From Saprospirales bacterium (GTDB lineage Bacteria > Bacteroidota > Bacteroidia > Chitinophagales > Saprospiraceae), in assembly GCA_007693915.1 (NCBI GenBank), contig RECS01000100.1, forward strand, positions 1-64,000: a DNA stretch of 64,000 nucleotides. The letters are read 5' to 3'. Positions 38,873-49,121 of this stretch are shown one piece after another; the first letter of the stretch is position 1; each line of letters opens with the position of its first letter. The notes under the pieces are model-generated. The model searched no databases. It saw nothing but the letters and a program-made list of their open reading frames with translations, and was not told the DNA's origin. The translations under genes and the position numbers were made by a program.

Positions 38873-40291
38873 TTATGGAAATACACCAAGATTTAAATAA
38901 TCGTTACCAACTTTGTTTAAAGCATTAATAAATGCTGCCGTTCTTAGGTCTTGAACTTTTTTCTTTCTTTTGGCTACTAGTCTGATTTGATTGTAGGCTT
39001 CGACCATAGTTTCTTCTAACCCACTTCTAACTAGGTCAATTTCATCTGCACCTTTAGTAAGTATTAATTTTTCTCTTTCGCTAATTACCTTACCTGTCAT
39101 TTTTTCGATTAGTCCAACCAAATTGGTGTAAGTATTTTGATTAAATCTCTTCTCAATCCTACCAAAACGGGTATGAGATAGGTTTTTTAACCATTCAAAA
39201 TAAGAAACGGTTACACCTCCGGCATTTACATACATATCCGGTATAATAATAATACCCTTTTTCAACAATATGTCTTCAGCCTCATAAGCAATAGGGCCAT
39301 TTGCTGCTTCAGCAATAATTTTTGCTTTTATTCTAGGCGCATTTTCTTTGGTAATTACATTTTCTAGAGCAGCAGGGACTAAAATATCACACTCAAGTTC
39401 CAATGCTACATCTCGATTTGGTAGAGATACAGAACCTGGAAATCCAATGATTGAACCTGTGTTTTTACGAAATTTGATTAATTTTTGAACATTAAGTCCT
39501 TTTTCAGAATAAATAGCACCTTCAAATTCAGAAACTGCTATAACTTTTATATCTCCTTCTTCCTGACTTATTAATCCGGCAAAAGATCCCACATTACCTA
39601 GCCCCTGAATTACCATCGTTTTACCTGCAGTACCAGGATCTAAACCAATTTCCCTCATGTCTTTTTCATAACTCAATACTTCCCTAATGCCGTAGTACAC
39701 CCCTCTACCGGTTGCTTCATTTCTTCCGTTTATTCCATTCTGATTAACCGGTTTACCTGTTACACAGCCAGCTGAATCTATTTCTCCATTTTTAAAGGTA
39801 TTGTAAGTGTCTAAAATCCAAGCCATTTCACGTGGTCCTGTTCCGTAATCAGGTGCTGGAACATCAATACCAGGGCCTATGAAGTTTTTCCTTACCAATT
39901 CAGTGGTATATCTTCTTGTAATACTTTCCAGTTGTCTTTCAGTAAATTTGGTGGGATTAATCTTTACGCCGCCTTTTGCTCCACCAAAAGGCACATCAAC
40001 AATGGCACATTTATAGGTCATCAAGGCAGCCAAAGCCATCACTTCGTCCTGATCAACATGTGTGCTGTACCTGATTCCGCCTTTAGTGGGCAATCTGTGA
40101 TGTGAGTGTTGCACCCTGTAGGCTTCAATAACTTTTATCTGATTTCCAACTTTTACTGGAAACTTCATTTGATAAACAGCATTACAAACCTTTATTTGTT
40201 CAAGTAAGCCTTTTGGCAAATCAACTAATTTTGATGCCTTGTCAAAGTTAAGGTTTACTGATTCATAAAAACTGATGTTTTGTTTACTCAT
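38873..40291 (-). CDS. gdhA: Glutamate dehydrogenase (Glu/Leu/Phe/Val dehydrogenase family)
   Basis: GGAKGGVKINP, DVPAPDYGTGPREMAWILDTY, VIQGLGNVGSFAG, EAANGPI. Start set to the ATG at 40291, overlapping the upstream stop as ATGAGTAA. Confidence 0.93.
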   Translation of the reverse strand: MSKQNISFYESVNLNFDKASKLVDLPKGLLEQIKVCNAVYQMKFPVKVGNQIKVIEAYRVQHSHHRLPTKGGIRYSTHVDQDEVMALAALMTYKCAIVDVPFGGAKGGVKINPTKFTERQLESITRRYTTELVRKNFIGPGIDVPAPDYGTGPREMAWILDTYNTFKNGEIDSAGCVTGKPVNQNGINGRNEATGRGVYYGIREVLSYEKDMREIGLDPGTAGKTMVIQGLGNVGSFAGLISQEEGDIKVIAVSEFEGAIYSEKGLNVQKLIKFRKNTGSIIGFPGSVSLPNRDVALELECDILVPAALENVITKENAPRIKAKIIAEAANGPIAYEAEDILLKKGIIIIPDMYVNAGGVTVSYFEWLKNLSHTRFGRIEKRFNQNTYTNLVGLIEKMTGKVISEREKLILTKGADEIDLVRSGLEETMVEAYNQIRLVAKRKKKVQDLRTAAFINALNKVGNDYLNLGVFP

Positions 40292-40493
40292 CTTCAAGTT
40301 CTTTTTCGATTTTAGATAATTTTCTTTCTACTAAAAATAAAAACAATACTATTGCAATAAAAATAATTAAAAGGGATGCAACAACAACCCATATTTTTCC
40401 TATGCTTCGCATAAAATCATTGACAGGATTAACTGTTGTATTAAAAAGTATATAATTTAAAAGAATCTGATAAATTGCAAAAAGTAAATTCAT
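40284..40493 (-). CDS. CcmD-like small membrane protein
   Basis: 69 aa, single TM (IWVVVASLLIIFIAIVLFLFLVERKLSKIE), located beside ccsA/ccmB. Confidence 0.65.
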   Translation of the reverse strand: MNLLFAIYQILLNYILFNTTVNPVNDFMRSIGKIWVVVASLLIIFIAIVLFLFLVERKLSKIEKELEDE

Positions 40494-40654
40494 GATTTTT
40501 AAAATTCGGCGCCGAAGTTACTGATATGTTAGTAGTTCAAGCTAGTTATTTACTAAATTAATTTTTATTTAAGAAATAGATTTTTAAGCGTTTCTTTAAA
40601 ATTATTCTAAATGACCGAGTGTAGACTTTATATACCCCTTTTTTAAAGCGAAAT

Positions 40655-41734
40655 TTATTCGTAAACTCTGTCTTTTAACTTTTTATCAATTTCTTTTATT
40701 CGGAATATGATATCAGATAGCCAATATGCAAAAATGGTCCATCCAATAACTGCAGGATAAAATATAGTTCGCATTGTATTGTCTAAATCTTCGCCACCAA
40801 AACCGGGATTTCCACCACTCCCGGGATGAAGACTAGGCTGCATTCTCGGAATGATATACAACAATGGAATTATTGCTACAAAAGCAAAAATAGTGTAGGC
40901 GGCCGTAATTCTGTCTCTTTTTTTGCTTTCCGGCATGGATGATCGTAATAAGAAATATGCAAAAAAGATAAGTAAACATATAGCTGCCATATCTTGCTTA
41001 ATATCTCCGCTCCAATAAGCACCCCATGTATATCTCGCCCAAACTGCACCTGTAAATATTCCTAAAAGACCATATACCGTGCCAATTAAATTAAGACTAA
41101 AAATTCTGGATTCATAAATTGAATTATCTGTTCTTATTAGTTTGACACTATAGACAGCAGAGAGCAGAAAAATTAAAACCATACCAAACCAAAGCGGAAC
41201 GTGAAAATAAGTATTTCTTATGGTTTCTTCTAGTATATTTCTCCAAGGGAAAGCATAAGCCCATCGCATATTTAGATCGGAAATCGGTTGAAGCAACCAT
41301 GGCTCTGCCTGAACCGTATAGTTCTCATCACCAACCAAAGACAATGCATCAGGTAAAACCATTGTGCCATCAAATGAGTTATCTAAAATAATTGATGCCG
41401 GAATGATTCTTTGATCAAAAGGAGGATTTTCTGGTATATCGAAAGTGGCTTTTAATTGTCTGTTGTTAACAACTTCAAAGGAGTTAGCTTTTAAAAAGTG
41501 CTCATTGTTTAATCTCATCCAGATTCGGTGATCTTCGGATTTTGTAAATGTTGAATTGTAAGCCTCTATCAAAATCGTTACGGTGTTGCCCATCTCAGCC
41601 CTAAAAATATCAATTTTCATAATACCGGGTCGAAGGGGAACCAGCATGCCAAATCCTATTACATACAGTAGAATGATTACCGCAAGAATCTTGTATGTCT
41701 TTTGTTTTATCAATTTCATAAGTACTTTAATCAA
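40655..41734 (-). CDS. CcmC/CcsA-type cytochrome c biogenesis protein with extra N-terminal periplasmic domain
   Basis: Trp-rich heme-handling motif GAVWARYTWGAYWSGDIKQ; TM helices; ~140-aa beta-rich insert after TM1. Confidence 0.88.
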   Translation of the reverse strand: MIKVLMKLIKQKTYKILAVIILLYVIGFGMLVPLRPGIMKIDIFRAEMGNTVTILIEAYNSTFTKSEDHRIWMRLNNEHFLKANSFEVVNNRQLKATFDIPENPPFDQRIIPASIILDNSFDGTMVLPDALSLVGDENYTVQAEPWLLQPISDLNMRWAYAFPWRNILEETIRNTYFHVPLWFGMVLIFLLSAVYSVKLIRTDNSIYESRIFSLNLIGTVYGLLGIFTGAVWARYTWGAYWSGDIKQDMAAICLLIFFAYFLLRSSMPESKKRDRITAAYTIFAFVAIIPLLYIIPRMQPSLHPGSGGNPGFGGEDLDNTMRTIFYPAVIGWTIFAYWLSDIIFRIKEIDKKLKDRVYE

Positions 41735-42384
41735 CTACGCCATAAAAACGGAAACAACAATATTCCCAAAGCAAATACAATCAGTATAACGGAAATTAAT
41801 GTCATTAAATATCCTGAAGAATCACCCGGATTGGGTATCATAGCAGAAACTGATAAATTAATGACAGAAAGTAAAATTGGCAATAACACCGGAAAACTCA
41901 ATACAGCAAGAAGTAATCCACTGTTGCCTGATCCTATAGCTATGGCTGACAAGAAAGAAAACAAGCTTGCAAAACCAAGTGAACCTAAAATCAAGGTAAC
42001 CATAAAAAGCGATTTATTGAGTACAGGATCGCCGAGGATTACAGACATGATAAACCAAGACACAAACCCAAGTATCAAAAGTTTTATCCAAACTGAAAAT
42101 ATTTTTGCAAAATAGATAAGCAAAGGATCACAATACTGATAATAGAATAATGAAGAGTTTCCAAACTCTCTATTAAAAGCAGTAGCTCCACCCTGTAATC
42201 CGGAAAACACCATGATTATCCAGAATAAACTGTTCCATACTAATGTCTCAGGTTCAAAAAAACTTAAGTAGATAATAAATACCACTGCAGCTACATATAA
42301 AAGCTGAGCCGCAAAGGAAAATTTCTGTCTGAATTCCAGCTTAAATTCATGATTCACTATATTCCGGAAACCCGCAAATGTCAT
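41731..42384 (-). CDS. ccmB: Heme exporter protein CcmB
   Basis: 217 aa, six TM; ATGA overlap with the CcsA-like gene downstream. Confidence 0.85.
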   Translation of the reverse strand: MTFAGFRNIVNHEFKLEFRQKFSFAAQLLYVAAVVFIIYLSFFEPETLVWNSLFWIIMVFSGLQGGATAFNREFGNSSLFYYQYCDPLLIYFAKIFSVWIKLLILGFVSWFIMSVILGDPVLNKSLFMVTLILGSLGFASLFSFLSAIAIGSGNSGLLLAVLSFPVLLPILLSVINLSVSAMIPNPGDSSGYLMTLISVILIVFALGILLFPFLWRS

Positions 42385-42534
42385 ATAAGGCTAATGATAC
42401 TAATTATGGGGCGAAGATACCTAAAATTCATCTTTTCTTTAAAAAAAATAAATAATAATTTTAAGTAGATATAAGAATCAATTCTCCCGATCTGAAACCA
42501 TTGAAGTATGTTACAAATGGAGACACTTTTACTT

Positions 42535-43134
42535 TTAGTCTCTCCATTTTCTTCTTTCCAAGAAATTAACCTCAAGTGTAATTCCAAAAGAGAAAATCCT
42601 TCCCTCTGAATGGTCAATTCCAATGCGACTGTATAAATACAGCGCTGCACCTTTTCCTCCAAAACCACCTGCAAACTGAATGAATGATGGATAAAACAAA
42701 TCTCTTTGCATATCCCTAAAATCAGAATCTCTGAAATACAGATCTGTGAGAGAAAAGTGATATCCATAAGCAACCGAAGCCCCCCATTCTGACCGATCCG
42801 TTGCAAATCCACTTAAACCACCATAGTTTATACCTGCTAAAATAGGCGCGTATGCAACGCCCATTCCTTTGTATTCACCCCAATCAAAGCTAATGGGAGA
42901 TATGCCAATATTGGCCTGAAGACTAAGACTCAATTGAGATGTACCAAAATAGAATTTAGGGCCGAATGATGGACTAATCAATAGATTTCTGATCTTTTCT
43001 TCTGATTCATTAACTGGATTACTCACAGATTGAAAAAAATCATTAGAGAACGCCATTCCCACTCCAAAATTAATTTGAGCTGAACTATAAAGTGGTAAAA
43101 CTAAAATCATCAAAACAAACAAAAGTCCTTTCAT
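42535..43134 (-). CDS. Hypothetical outer membrane beta-barrel-like protein
   Basis: Signal peptide; Gly/aromatic-rich alternating strands (INFGVGMAFSNDFF, GLSGFATDRSEWGASVAYGYHFSL). Confidence 0.6.
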   Translation of the reverse strand: MKGLLFVLMILVLPLYSSAQINFGVGMAFSNDFFQSVSNPVNESEEKIRNLLISPSFGPKFYFGTSQLSLSLQANIGISPISFDWGEYKGMGVAYAPILAGINYGGLSGFATDRSEWGASVAYGYHFSLTDLYFRDSDFRDMQRDLFYPSFIQFAGGFGGKGAALYLYSRIGIDHSEGRIFSFGITLEVNFLERRKWRD

Positions 43135-43140
43135 ATTTTT

Positions 43141-43680
43141 TTAATCTGTATCCATATATTGTATCCTGAAGATACCTCTTTTAACAGGCAAATTAATAGT
43201 ATCGCCCCTGTTTAAACCTGCTGTAATATCTCTAGTAAAACGAACATTTTCGACAGTCTTATCTTTTCTTTCAAGGCTAACAATATAAGCTGTTGGCTCC
43301 GGTATTTCACCCCTTCTGGCAGATCCTTTAAAATTTAAACCATACATCTTTTCTACTGATAAAAAAACGAATTCTTCCTCAATCTCAAATGTATGTAACC
43401 TATTTATAAAATTTATCAACAGCGGAAACAATATCAAGCTGATAATTATACTCCCCACATAAATCTGAAACCGCTCAATTAATTCTTCTGCTTTTTTCGA
43501 AACTTTGGAAGAAAAAAGGATAGCAAAAATCACACCAAAGCCTGAAGAAATTCCTAACACCAAAGGCAATTTCAGAACATTAAATATCCTAGGTATCTCA
43601 TTGATCAATAGGATAAAAAAAATGATTAATCCTAAAAGGGAAATTAGAATTTTTTTAATATCTGATCTATTGAGTTTCAC
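43141..43680 (-). CDS. Hypothetical membrane protein
   Basis: 179 aa, about three hydrophobic helices then a soluble C-terminal region; 6 nt from the downstream OMP gene. Confidence 0.65.
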   Translation of the reverse strand: MKLNRSDIKKILISLLGLIIFFILLINEIPRIFNVLKLPLVLGISSGFGVIFAILFSSKVSKKAEELIERFQIYVGSIIISLILFPLLINFINRLHTFEIEEEFVFLSVEKMYGLNFKGSARRGEIPEPTAYIVSLERKDKTVENVRFTRDITAGLNRGDTINLPVKRGIFRIQYMDTD

Positions 43681-43712
43681 TTTTTATATACATTTATTTA
43701 CAACTAAAAAAA

Positions 43713-45497
43713 TTACTCTACTAAATCAAATTGCAATGAAGCCAACCGCTGATATAGCCCACCTTTATTTATTAATTCGAAATGTGTGCCTGATTCAACA
43801 ATTCTACCTTTATCAAGGACAAGAATCAAATCTGCATTTTTAATAGTAGCTAATCTGTGAGCAATAATAAGTGCTGTTCGATTTTCCAGCAAATTATCCA
43901 GAGCAGATTGTACTACTTTTTCTGAATCGGCATCAAGAGATGAAGTAGCTTCATCCAAAAGCAATACTTTGGGATCATTTAAAATGGCGCGTGCAATGGC
44001 TATTCGCTGTCTTTGACCCCCTGATAATTTTATACCTCTATCACCAATTAAGGAATCAAAACCCTCAGGAAAAGACTCAATAAATTCCAAAGCATTGGCT
44101 TGTTCGGCCGCTATCCTAATATCTTCATCTGATGCTCCAGGTCTACCATATTCTATGTTATCACGAATGGTGCCACCAAACAAAACTACTTCCTGCGGAA
44201 CGGTTGCAAAAGACCTTCTGAGGTGTATTAAATTAAACTCCTCAATGGGTTTTCCATCAATTAATATTTTCCCATTATCTGGATTGTAAAACCTAAGCAA
44301 TAACTTAATAATTGTACTTTTACCGGATCCACTTAGACCCACTAAGGCAACTTTTTGACCTATATTCAAATGAAATGAGACCTCTTTAAGGACTTTGAGT
44401 TCCGGTCTGCCGGGATATGAAAAACTAACATTCTCAAAATAAATTTCACCTTTTAATAACTGATCGCTTCCAGACATAACTTGTTCCCCCAGATCAATTT
44501 CACCTTTGCCATCCAGAAGTTCAATTATCCGTTCTGAAGCACCTACAGCACTAGCCAAGGTAGTATATAGATTTCCCAGACCGGCTATAGCGCCCCCAAT
44601 TATACCGGTATACAGAATAAAAGCAAAAAGGTCTCCTAATGGCATAATTCCACTTTCAACCATAATCGCTCCCCTCCAAAGAATAAAGAAAATTGAACCA
44701 AAAAGGATGGTTATAATAAAAACAAAAAAAGCACCTTTATACCTGGCAAATTTCAGGCTAATGTCCACCACTTTGTCGACAGACTTCCCATATCGAATAT
44801 GCTCATAGCTTTCATTAGCAAAAGATTTTACAATTTGAAACGATTGAATAACCTCCTCTGCAATAGTGTTAGTTTGTGCAATTTCATCTTGTCGTTGTTT
44901 TGAAAATCTTCTGATGAACCTTCCAAAAACAACAGAGACCAAAATGACCAAGGGAAAAATAAGGAGCATTGTCATTGCTAATTGCGGAGTCAACCAGGCT
45001 AGAATGACTAAACCGACAATCAAAACCAATAGTTGACGTAAAAATTCTGCAAGTGTAACGGAGAAAGCGGATTGAAGCTGCTCTACGTCAGCTGTAATTC
45101 TACTGGTCAATTCCCCTACCCTCCTTTCTTCAAAAAACATGAAATTCCTAGTAATAATTTTTGCAAATAAATCCTTACGAACGTCTGCCATGCCCTTCTC
45201 ACTTACTATAGCAAATAGTATCGTTCGAAAGTAGGAGAAAGCTCCTTGGAAAACCAGGATAAACAGAAACAATAAACCATAGTCTCTGACAGCAAAGTCA
45301 AATCTTGACTGGCCTGCAGCAGCATTAGCCATTTCTCCGGCAGCACCGGGAAAAATCATAAACAACAAACTACCAATGGACAAGAATATCAAACCAACTA
45401 TGAATTGAAATCTATAGGGTCTGATATAGGTAAAGATTTTAAGGAAGGACTTAAACCCCTTTTTTGAAATTACTGCTCTCTTGTTTTTTTCTCTCAT
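43713..45497 (-). CDS. ABC transporter, fused permease/ATPase (MsbA/BmrA-like)
   Basis: [56 protein letters not shown] domain. Confidence 0.93.
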   Translation of the reverse strand: MREKNKRAVISKKGFKSFLKIFTYIRPYRFQFIVGLIFLSIGSLLFMIFPGAAGEMANAAAGQSRFDFAVRDYGLLFLFILVFQGAFSYFRTILFAIVSEKGMADVRKDLFAKIITRNFMFFEERRVGELTSRITADVEQLQSAFSVTLAEFLRQLLVLIVGLVILAWLTPQLAMTMLLIFPLVILVSVVFGRFIRRFSKQRQDEIAQTNTIAEEVIQSFQIVKSFANESYEHIRYGKSVDKVVDISLKFARYKGAFFVFIITILFGSIFFILWRGAIMVESGIMPLGDLFAFILYTGIIGGAIAGLGNLYTTLASAVGASERIIELLDGKGEIDLGEQVMSGSDQLLKGEIYFENVSFSYPGRPELKVLKEVSFHLNIGQKVALVGLSGSGKSTIIKLLLRFYNPDNGKILIDGKPIEEFNLIHLRRSFATVPQEVVLFGGTIRDNIEYGRPGASDEDIRIAAEQANALEFIESFPEGFDSLIGDRGIKLSGGQRQRIAIARAILNDPKVLLLDEATSSLDADSEKVVQSALDNLLENRTALIIAHRLATIKNADLILVLDKGRIVESGTHFELINKGGLYQRLASLQFDLVE

Positions 45498-45592
45498 TAC
45501 ATGGAAGGTTTTATACCTTCATTTCTACATATAGAAAATGTTTCTCAGAACAAAGTTAATTAAGTGTGCGCTATAGAAATGAAAAAATAAAG

Positions 45593-45600
45593 TATTTTTG
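45593..45600 (+). promoter_or_regulatory. Putative -7 promoter element (TATTTTTG) for tRNA-Arg
   Basis: TAnnTTTG ends 6 nt before the mature tRNA 5' end. Confidence 0.45.
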
Positions 45601-45606
45601 CGCCGC

Positions 45607-45680
45607 GGCTCCGTAGCTCAACTGGATAGAGCACCAGATTTCGGCTCTGGGGGTTGAGGGTTCAAATCCTTCCGGAGTCA
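45607..45680 (+). tRNA. tRNA-Arg (anticodon TCG)
   Basis: Cloverleaf: acceptor GGCTCCG/CGGAGTC, D-arm agctcaactggatagagc, anticodon arm CCAGA-ttTCGgc-TCTGG, T-arm gagggTTCAAATCcttc; discriminator A; CCA not encoded. Confidence 0.93.
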
Positions 45681-45691
45681 CTATTTTATAT

Positions 45692-46084
45692 TTAAATTTT
45701 GGGAGGCAATTTGTCTCCCTTTTTTATAAACCTCAGTGAAATACTATTAACACAATGTCTTGTATTTTTAGAAGTAAATCTCTCCCCAATAAATACATGC
45801 CCCAAATGACCACTACAATTTTTACAAACAATTTCTGTTCTTCGACCATCAGCATCTGGTAATCTTTTTACAGCTCCCTGAATTTCGTCGTCAAAACTTG
45901 GCCATCCACAACCACTTTTAAATTTGTCCTTTGATGTATAAAGCGGCGCATTACATCTACGACAAATAAAAGTACCCTCTACATAAAAATTATCATACTC
46001 ACCTGTGTATGGATATTCTGTTCCCTTTCTTAGGATTACCCTTTTTTCCTCATCGTTTAATGGGTTGTAATTTTTTTTCTCCAT
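45692..46084 (-). CDS. msrB: Peptide-methionine (R)-S-oxide reductase
   Basis: [52 protein letters not shown]. Confidence 0.95.
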   Translation of the reverse strand: MEKKNYNPLNDEEKRVILRKGTEYPYTGEYDNFYVEGTFICRRCNAPLYTSKDKFKSGCGWPSFDDEIQGAVKRLPDADGRRTEIVCKNCSGHLGHVFIGERFTSKNTRHCVNSISLRFIKKGDKLPPKI

Positions 46085-46087
46085 GAA

Positions 46088-46633
46088 TCAGGATTTTAAT
46101 TTAGAAGCGAACCAGGTAAAATCGTCTAAATAACTTTCTATGGTTCCTGAAAAACTATTATCCATCAATCTACCATCTTCAAATTTATCTCCAACTTTAG
46201 GAGTCAACAACATTTTAGGCATAGGATATGCCATCAGTGCTAAAACTAATAATTGCATCTGCAGTGCGGCTCTCATACCTCCCATGGCCCCTGCTGACAC
46301 GGCAACAACTCCAATGGGTTTTCTGTGATAGCAAGATTTGGGATAATGGTCGACAGTGTTTTTTAATGCACCACAGTAGCTCCCATTGTATTCCGGAGAT
46401 ACAAAAATATAACCATCACAATTTTCAAACAAATCATAAATGTTGGATTTGATCTCAGAGGGCGAAGGGTCTAGTTTATAAAGGTATTTTAAATTATCCA
46501 GGTCTGTTTCAGCTACATCAATTACTTTAGCTGTAAAGCCTTCTCTGGCGTTAAGTTGTTTGGCAACCTCTAAAGCCACTTGATGGGATTTTCTACCACT
46601 TCTTATAGTGGACGAGATAATAAGTATTTTCAT
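46088..46633 (-). CDS. NADPH-dependent FMN reductase family protein
   Basis: SSTIRSGRKSHQVA, FVSPEYNGSYCGALKNTVD, KPIGVVAVSAGAMGG. Confidence 0.9.
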   Translation of the reverse strand: MKILIISSTIRSGRKSHQVALEVAKQLNAREGFTAKVIDVAETDLDNLKYLYKLDPSPSEIKSNIYDLFENCDGYIFVSPEYNGSYCGALKNTVDHYPKSCYHRKPIGVVAVSAGAMGGMRAALQMQLLVLALMAYPMPKMLLTPKVGDKFEDGRLMDNSFSGTIESYLDDFTWFASKLKS

Positions 46634-46754
46634 TACTTAGTTTTGATATGAATTCTATACGGATTTGAACCCCTTATTTATAGAATAGTTCAAAATATTT
46701 AACAGTTGGAACCAGTTTATCCTTATGACTGTTATCAGTACCAGAACCTAAAAT

Positions 46755-47108
46755 ATGGATAAAATAGAAATTTTTGAAGCATTAAGGAGAGGAGCGAAGA
46801 AATCAGGCATTCAATTGGCTTACACGGTGCTTTTGCTTTTCTTTGCTTTTTCCAGAAAAGAAACTCCCCATTGGGCAAAAACAATTATAACCGGCTCTTT
46901 TGTATATTTGGTTTGTCCGGCAGATGCTATCCCGGATGTTACCCCGATATTGGGCTATACAGATGATTTAGGGGTTTTGTCTTTTGGCCTCGTCTCAGTC
47001 GCTTCATACGTCAATAATGAGGTCAAATCAAAAGCCAGAACACAACTCGGCCTATTTTATAAAAATTATTCTGAAGAAGACCTGAAAGTTGTTGACGAAA
47101 AATTATAA
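46755..47108 (+). CDS. YkvA/DUF1232 family protein
   Basis: YLVCPADAIPDVTPILGYTDDLGVL is the DUF1232 core. Confidence 0.88.
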   Translation: MDKIEIFEALRRGAKKSGIQLAYTVLLLFFAFSRKETPHWAKTIITGSFVYLVCPADAIPDVTPILGYTDDLGVLSFGLVSVASYVNNEVKSKARTQLGLFYKNYSEEDLKVVDEKL

Positions 47109-47194
47109 AACACCAAAGCATTGTTGTTTTACACATCCCTGAGAAAATCAAAAATAAAGTAACGCCAATGCATGCCGACTTAAGAAATTGAGGG

Positions 47195-47202
47195 TATCTT
47201 TG
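47195..47202 (+). promoter_or_regulatory. Putative -7 promoter element (TATCTTTG) upstream of typA
   Basis: TAnnTTTG 41 nt before the ATG at 47244. Confidence 0.45.
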
Positions 47203-47243
47203 CGCGATTTTTAAAAACCCCTTTATATTATATTTAAACAATA

Positions 47244-49073
47244 ATGACTCAAAGACAAGATATTCGAAATATTGCAATTATTGCACACGTCGATCATGGA
47301 AAAACTACACTCGTCGACAGATTACTGGATTACACAGGACATTTTAGTGATCGGGAACAGCCCACAGAACAATTCATGGATCAAAATGATTTGGAGAGAG
47401 AGCGTGGTATAACCATTGTATCAAAAAATGTTACTGCTTTCTACAAAGGGGTAAAAATTAATATCATAGACACACCTGGTCACGCGGATTTCGGTGGTGA
47501 AGTAGAGAGAGTTCTCAATATGGCTGATGGTGTATTATTGCTGGTAGATGCCTTTGAAGGTCCAATGCCTCAAACCCGTTATGTTCTTTCAAAAGCCTTG
47601 GCTTTACATAAAAAAGTAATCGTAATTGTCAACAAAGTTGACAAGGACAACTGCAGACCGGAAGAAGTGCACGAGATGGTATTTGACTTGATGTGCGATT
47701 TGGAAGCAGAGGAAGATCAATTGGATTTTCCTACAGTATATGGTTCCGCTAAAAATGGTTGGATGGGGTCTGATTGGAAAAATCCAGAAAGCGATATCAA
47801 TTACCTGATGGAAGTAATTCTTGACCACGTCCCCCCTCCAAAGATTGAGGAAGGCAATTTGCAGTTGCAAATCACTGCGATAGATCATTCTAATTATATT
47901 GGTAGAATCGCCATAGGTAAAGTTAGAAGGGGAGAAATCAAAGCAGGGCAATCTGTAAAAATCATAAAGCGAGATGGAAGTGAAAAACAGCACAGGATTA
48001 AGGAGTTATTCACCTATCTTGGTCAGGATAGAGTTACTGCTGACGTTGTCGAGGCAGGTGACATTTGCGCAATCAGCGGCTTAGAAGCATTTGAAATTGG
48101 GGACAGCATATGTGATCCGGACAATCCGGAAGCATTGCCACCCATAGCCATTGATGAACCCACCATGAGTATGTTGTTCACGGTAAACAATAGTCCCTTC
48201 TTTGGAAAAGACGGTAAGTTTGTGACATCAAGACAACTTAGAGACAGGTTATATAAGGAAACTGAAAAAAATCTGGCATTAAGAGTAGAAGAGACCAATT
48301 CACCTGAAGTTTTCAATGTGCATGGAAGAGGTGTATTGCATTTGTCAGTCTTGATCGAGACCATGCGTCGCGAATCTTATGAACTGCAGGTGGGCAAACC
48401 CAGGGTTTTAATAAAAGAAACCCCAAATGGCAAACAAGAGCCAATGGAGGAGTTGGTAGTTGATGCACCGGAGGATTACTCCGGCACCATCATTGAAATG
48501 GTAACCAAAAGATCCGGGGAACTAAATAATATGGAGCCAAGAGGTGGTTTAATGCATCTCGAATTTATAATTCCGACAAGGGGGCTAATCGGGCTAAAAA
48601 ACCAAATGCTTACTGCCACAGCAGGAGAAGCAGTGATGTACCATCGTTTCAGTAATTATGGACCGTGGAAAGGAGATATGGAGGGTAGAAATAAAGGGGT
48701 AATGATCTCCTCAGAAGCTGGTACTTCAATACCTTTTGCCATGAACAAATTACAAGAAAGGGGGCATTTTTTCATTCCACCCGGTGAGGAAATTTACGAG
48801 GGGCAGATAGTAGGAGAACACAGCCGAGAAAATGACCTGGTGGTAAACCTTACTAAAGCAAAAAAACTAACTAATATTCGATCCGCGGGTGCCGATGACA
48901 AAGTAAAATTACCTCCTGCAAAAATCATGAGTTTGGAGCAGGCAATGGAATATATAGCCGATGATGAATATGTAGAAATCACCCCTTCTAAAATCAGATT
49001 GAGAAAAATATTACTTAAAGAAAGCGATAGAAAGCGTTTGGCTAATCCTGCACTTGCACATATAAAGTTTTAA
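47244..49073 (+). CDS. typA: Translational GTPase BipA/TypA
   Basis: IAHVDHGKTTLVDRLL, DTPGHADFGGEVERVL, NKVDKD; BipA C-terminal domain. Confidence 0.97.
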   Translation: MTQRQDIRNIAIIAHVDHGKTTLVDRLLDYTGHFSDREQPTEQFMDQNDLERERGITIVSKNVTAFYKGVKINIIDTPGHADFGGEVERVLNMADGVLLLVDAFEGPMPQTRYVLSKALALHKKVIVIVNKVDKDNCRPEEVHEMVFDLMCDLEAEEDQLDFPTVYGSAKNGWMGSDWKNPESDINYLMEVILDHVPPPKIEEGNLQLQITAIDHSNYIGRIAIGKVRRGEIKAGQSVKIIKRDGSEKQHRIKELFTYLGQDRVTADVVEAGDICAISGLEAFEIGDSICDPDNPEALPPIAIDEPTMSMLFTVNNSPFFGKDGKFVTSRQLRDRLYKETEKNLALRVEETNSPEVFNVHGRGVLHLSVLIETMRRESYELQVGKPRVLIKETPNGKQEPMEELVVDAPEDYSGTIIEMVTKRSGELNNMEPRGGLMHLEFIIPTRGLIGLKNQMLTATAGEAVMYHRFSNYGPWKGDMEGRNKGVMISSEAGTSIPFAMNKLQERGHFFIPPGEEIYEGQIVGEHSRENDLVVNLTKAKKLTNIRSAGADDKVKLPPAKIMSLEQAMEYIADDEYVEITPSKIRLRKILLKESDRKRLANPALAHIKF

Positions 49074-49121
49074 GTAAAAAAATCAGGTTTACTTTAAGAA
49101 TAATCGGTTTCCAGTATTTAG

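Noticed and set aside
41702-42115. 137-aa + strand ORF
   Set aside because: Antisense to ccmB, low-complexity Lys/Asn composition, no family resemblance.
42381-42812. 143-aa - strand ORF
   Set aside because: Overlaps 42535-43134 in another frame; that frame has a signal peptide and beta-barrel pattern, this one does not.
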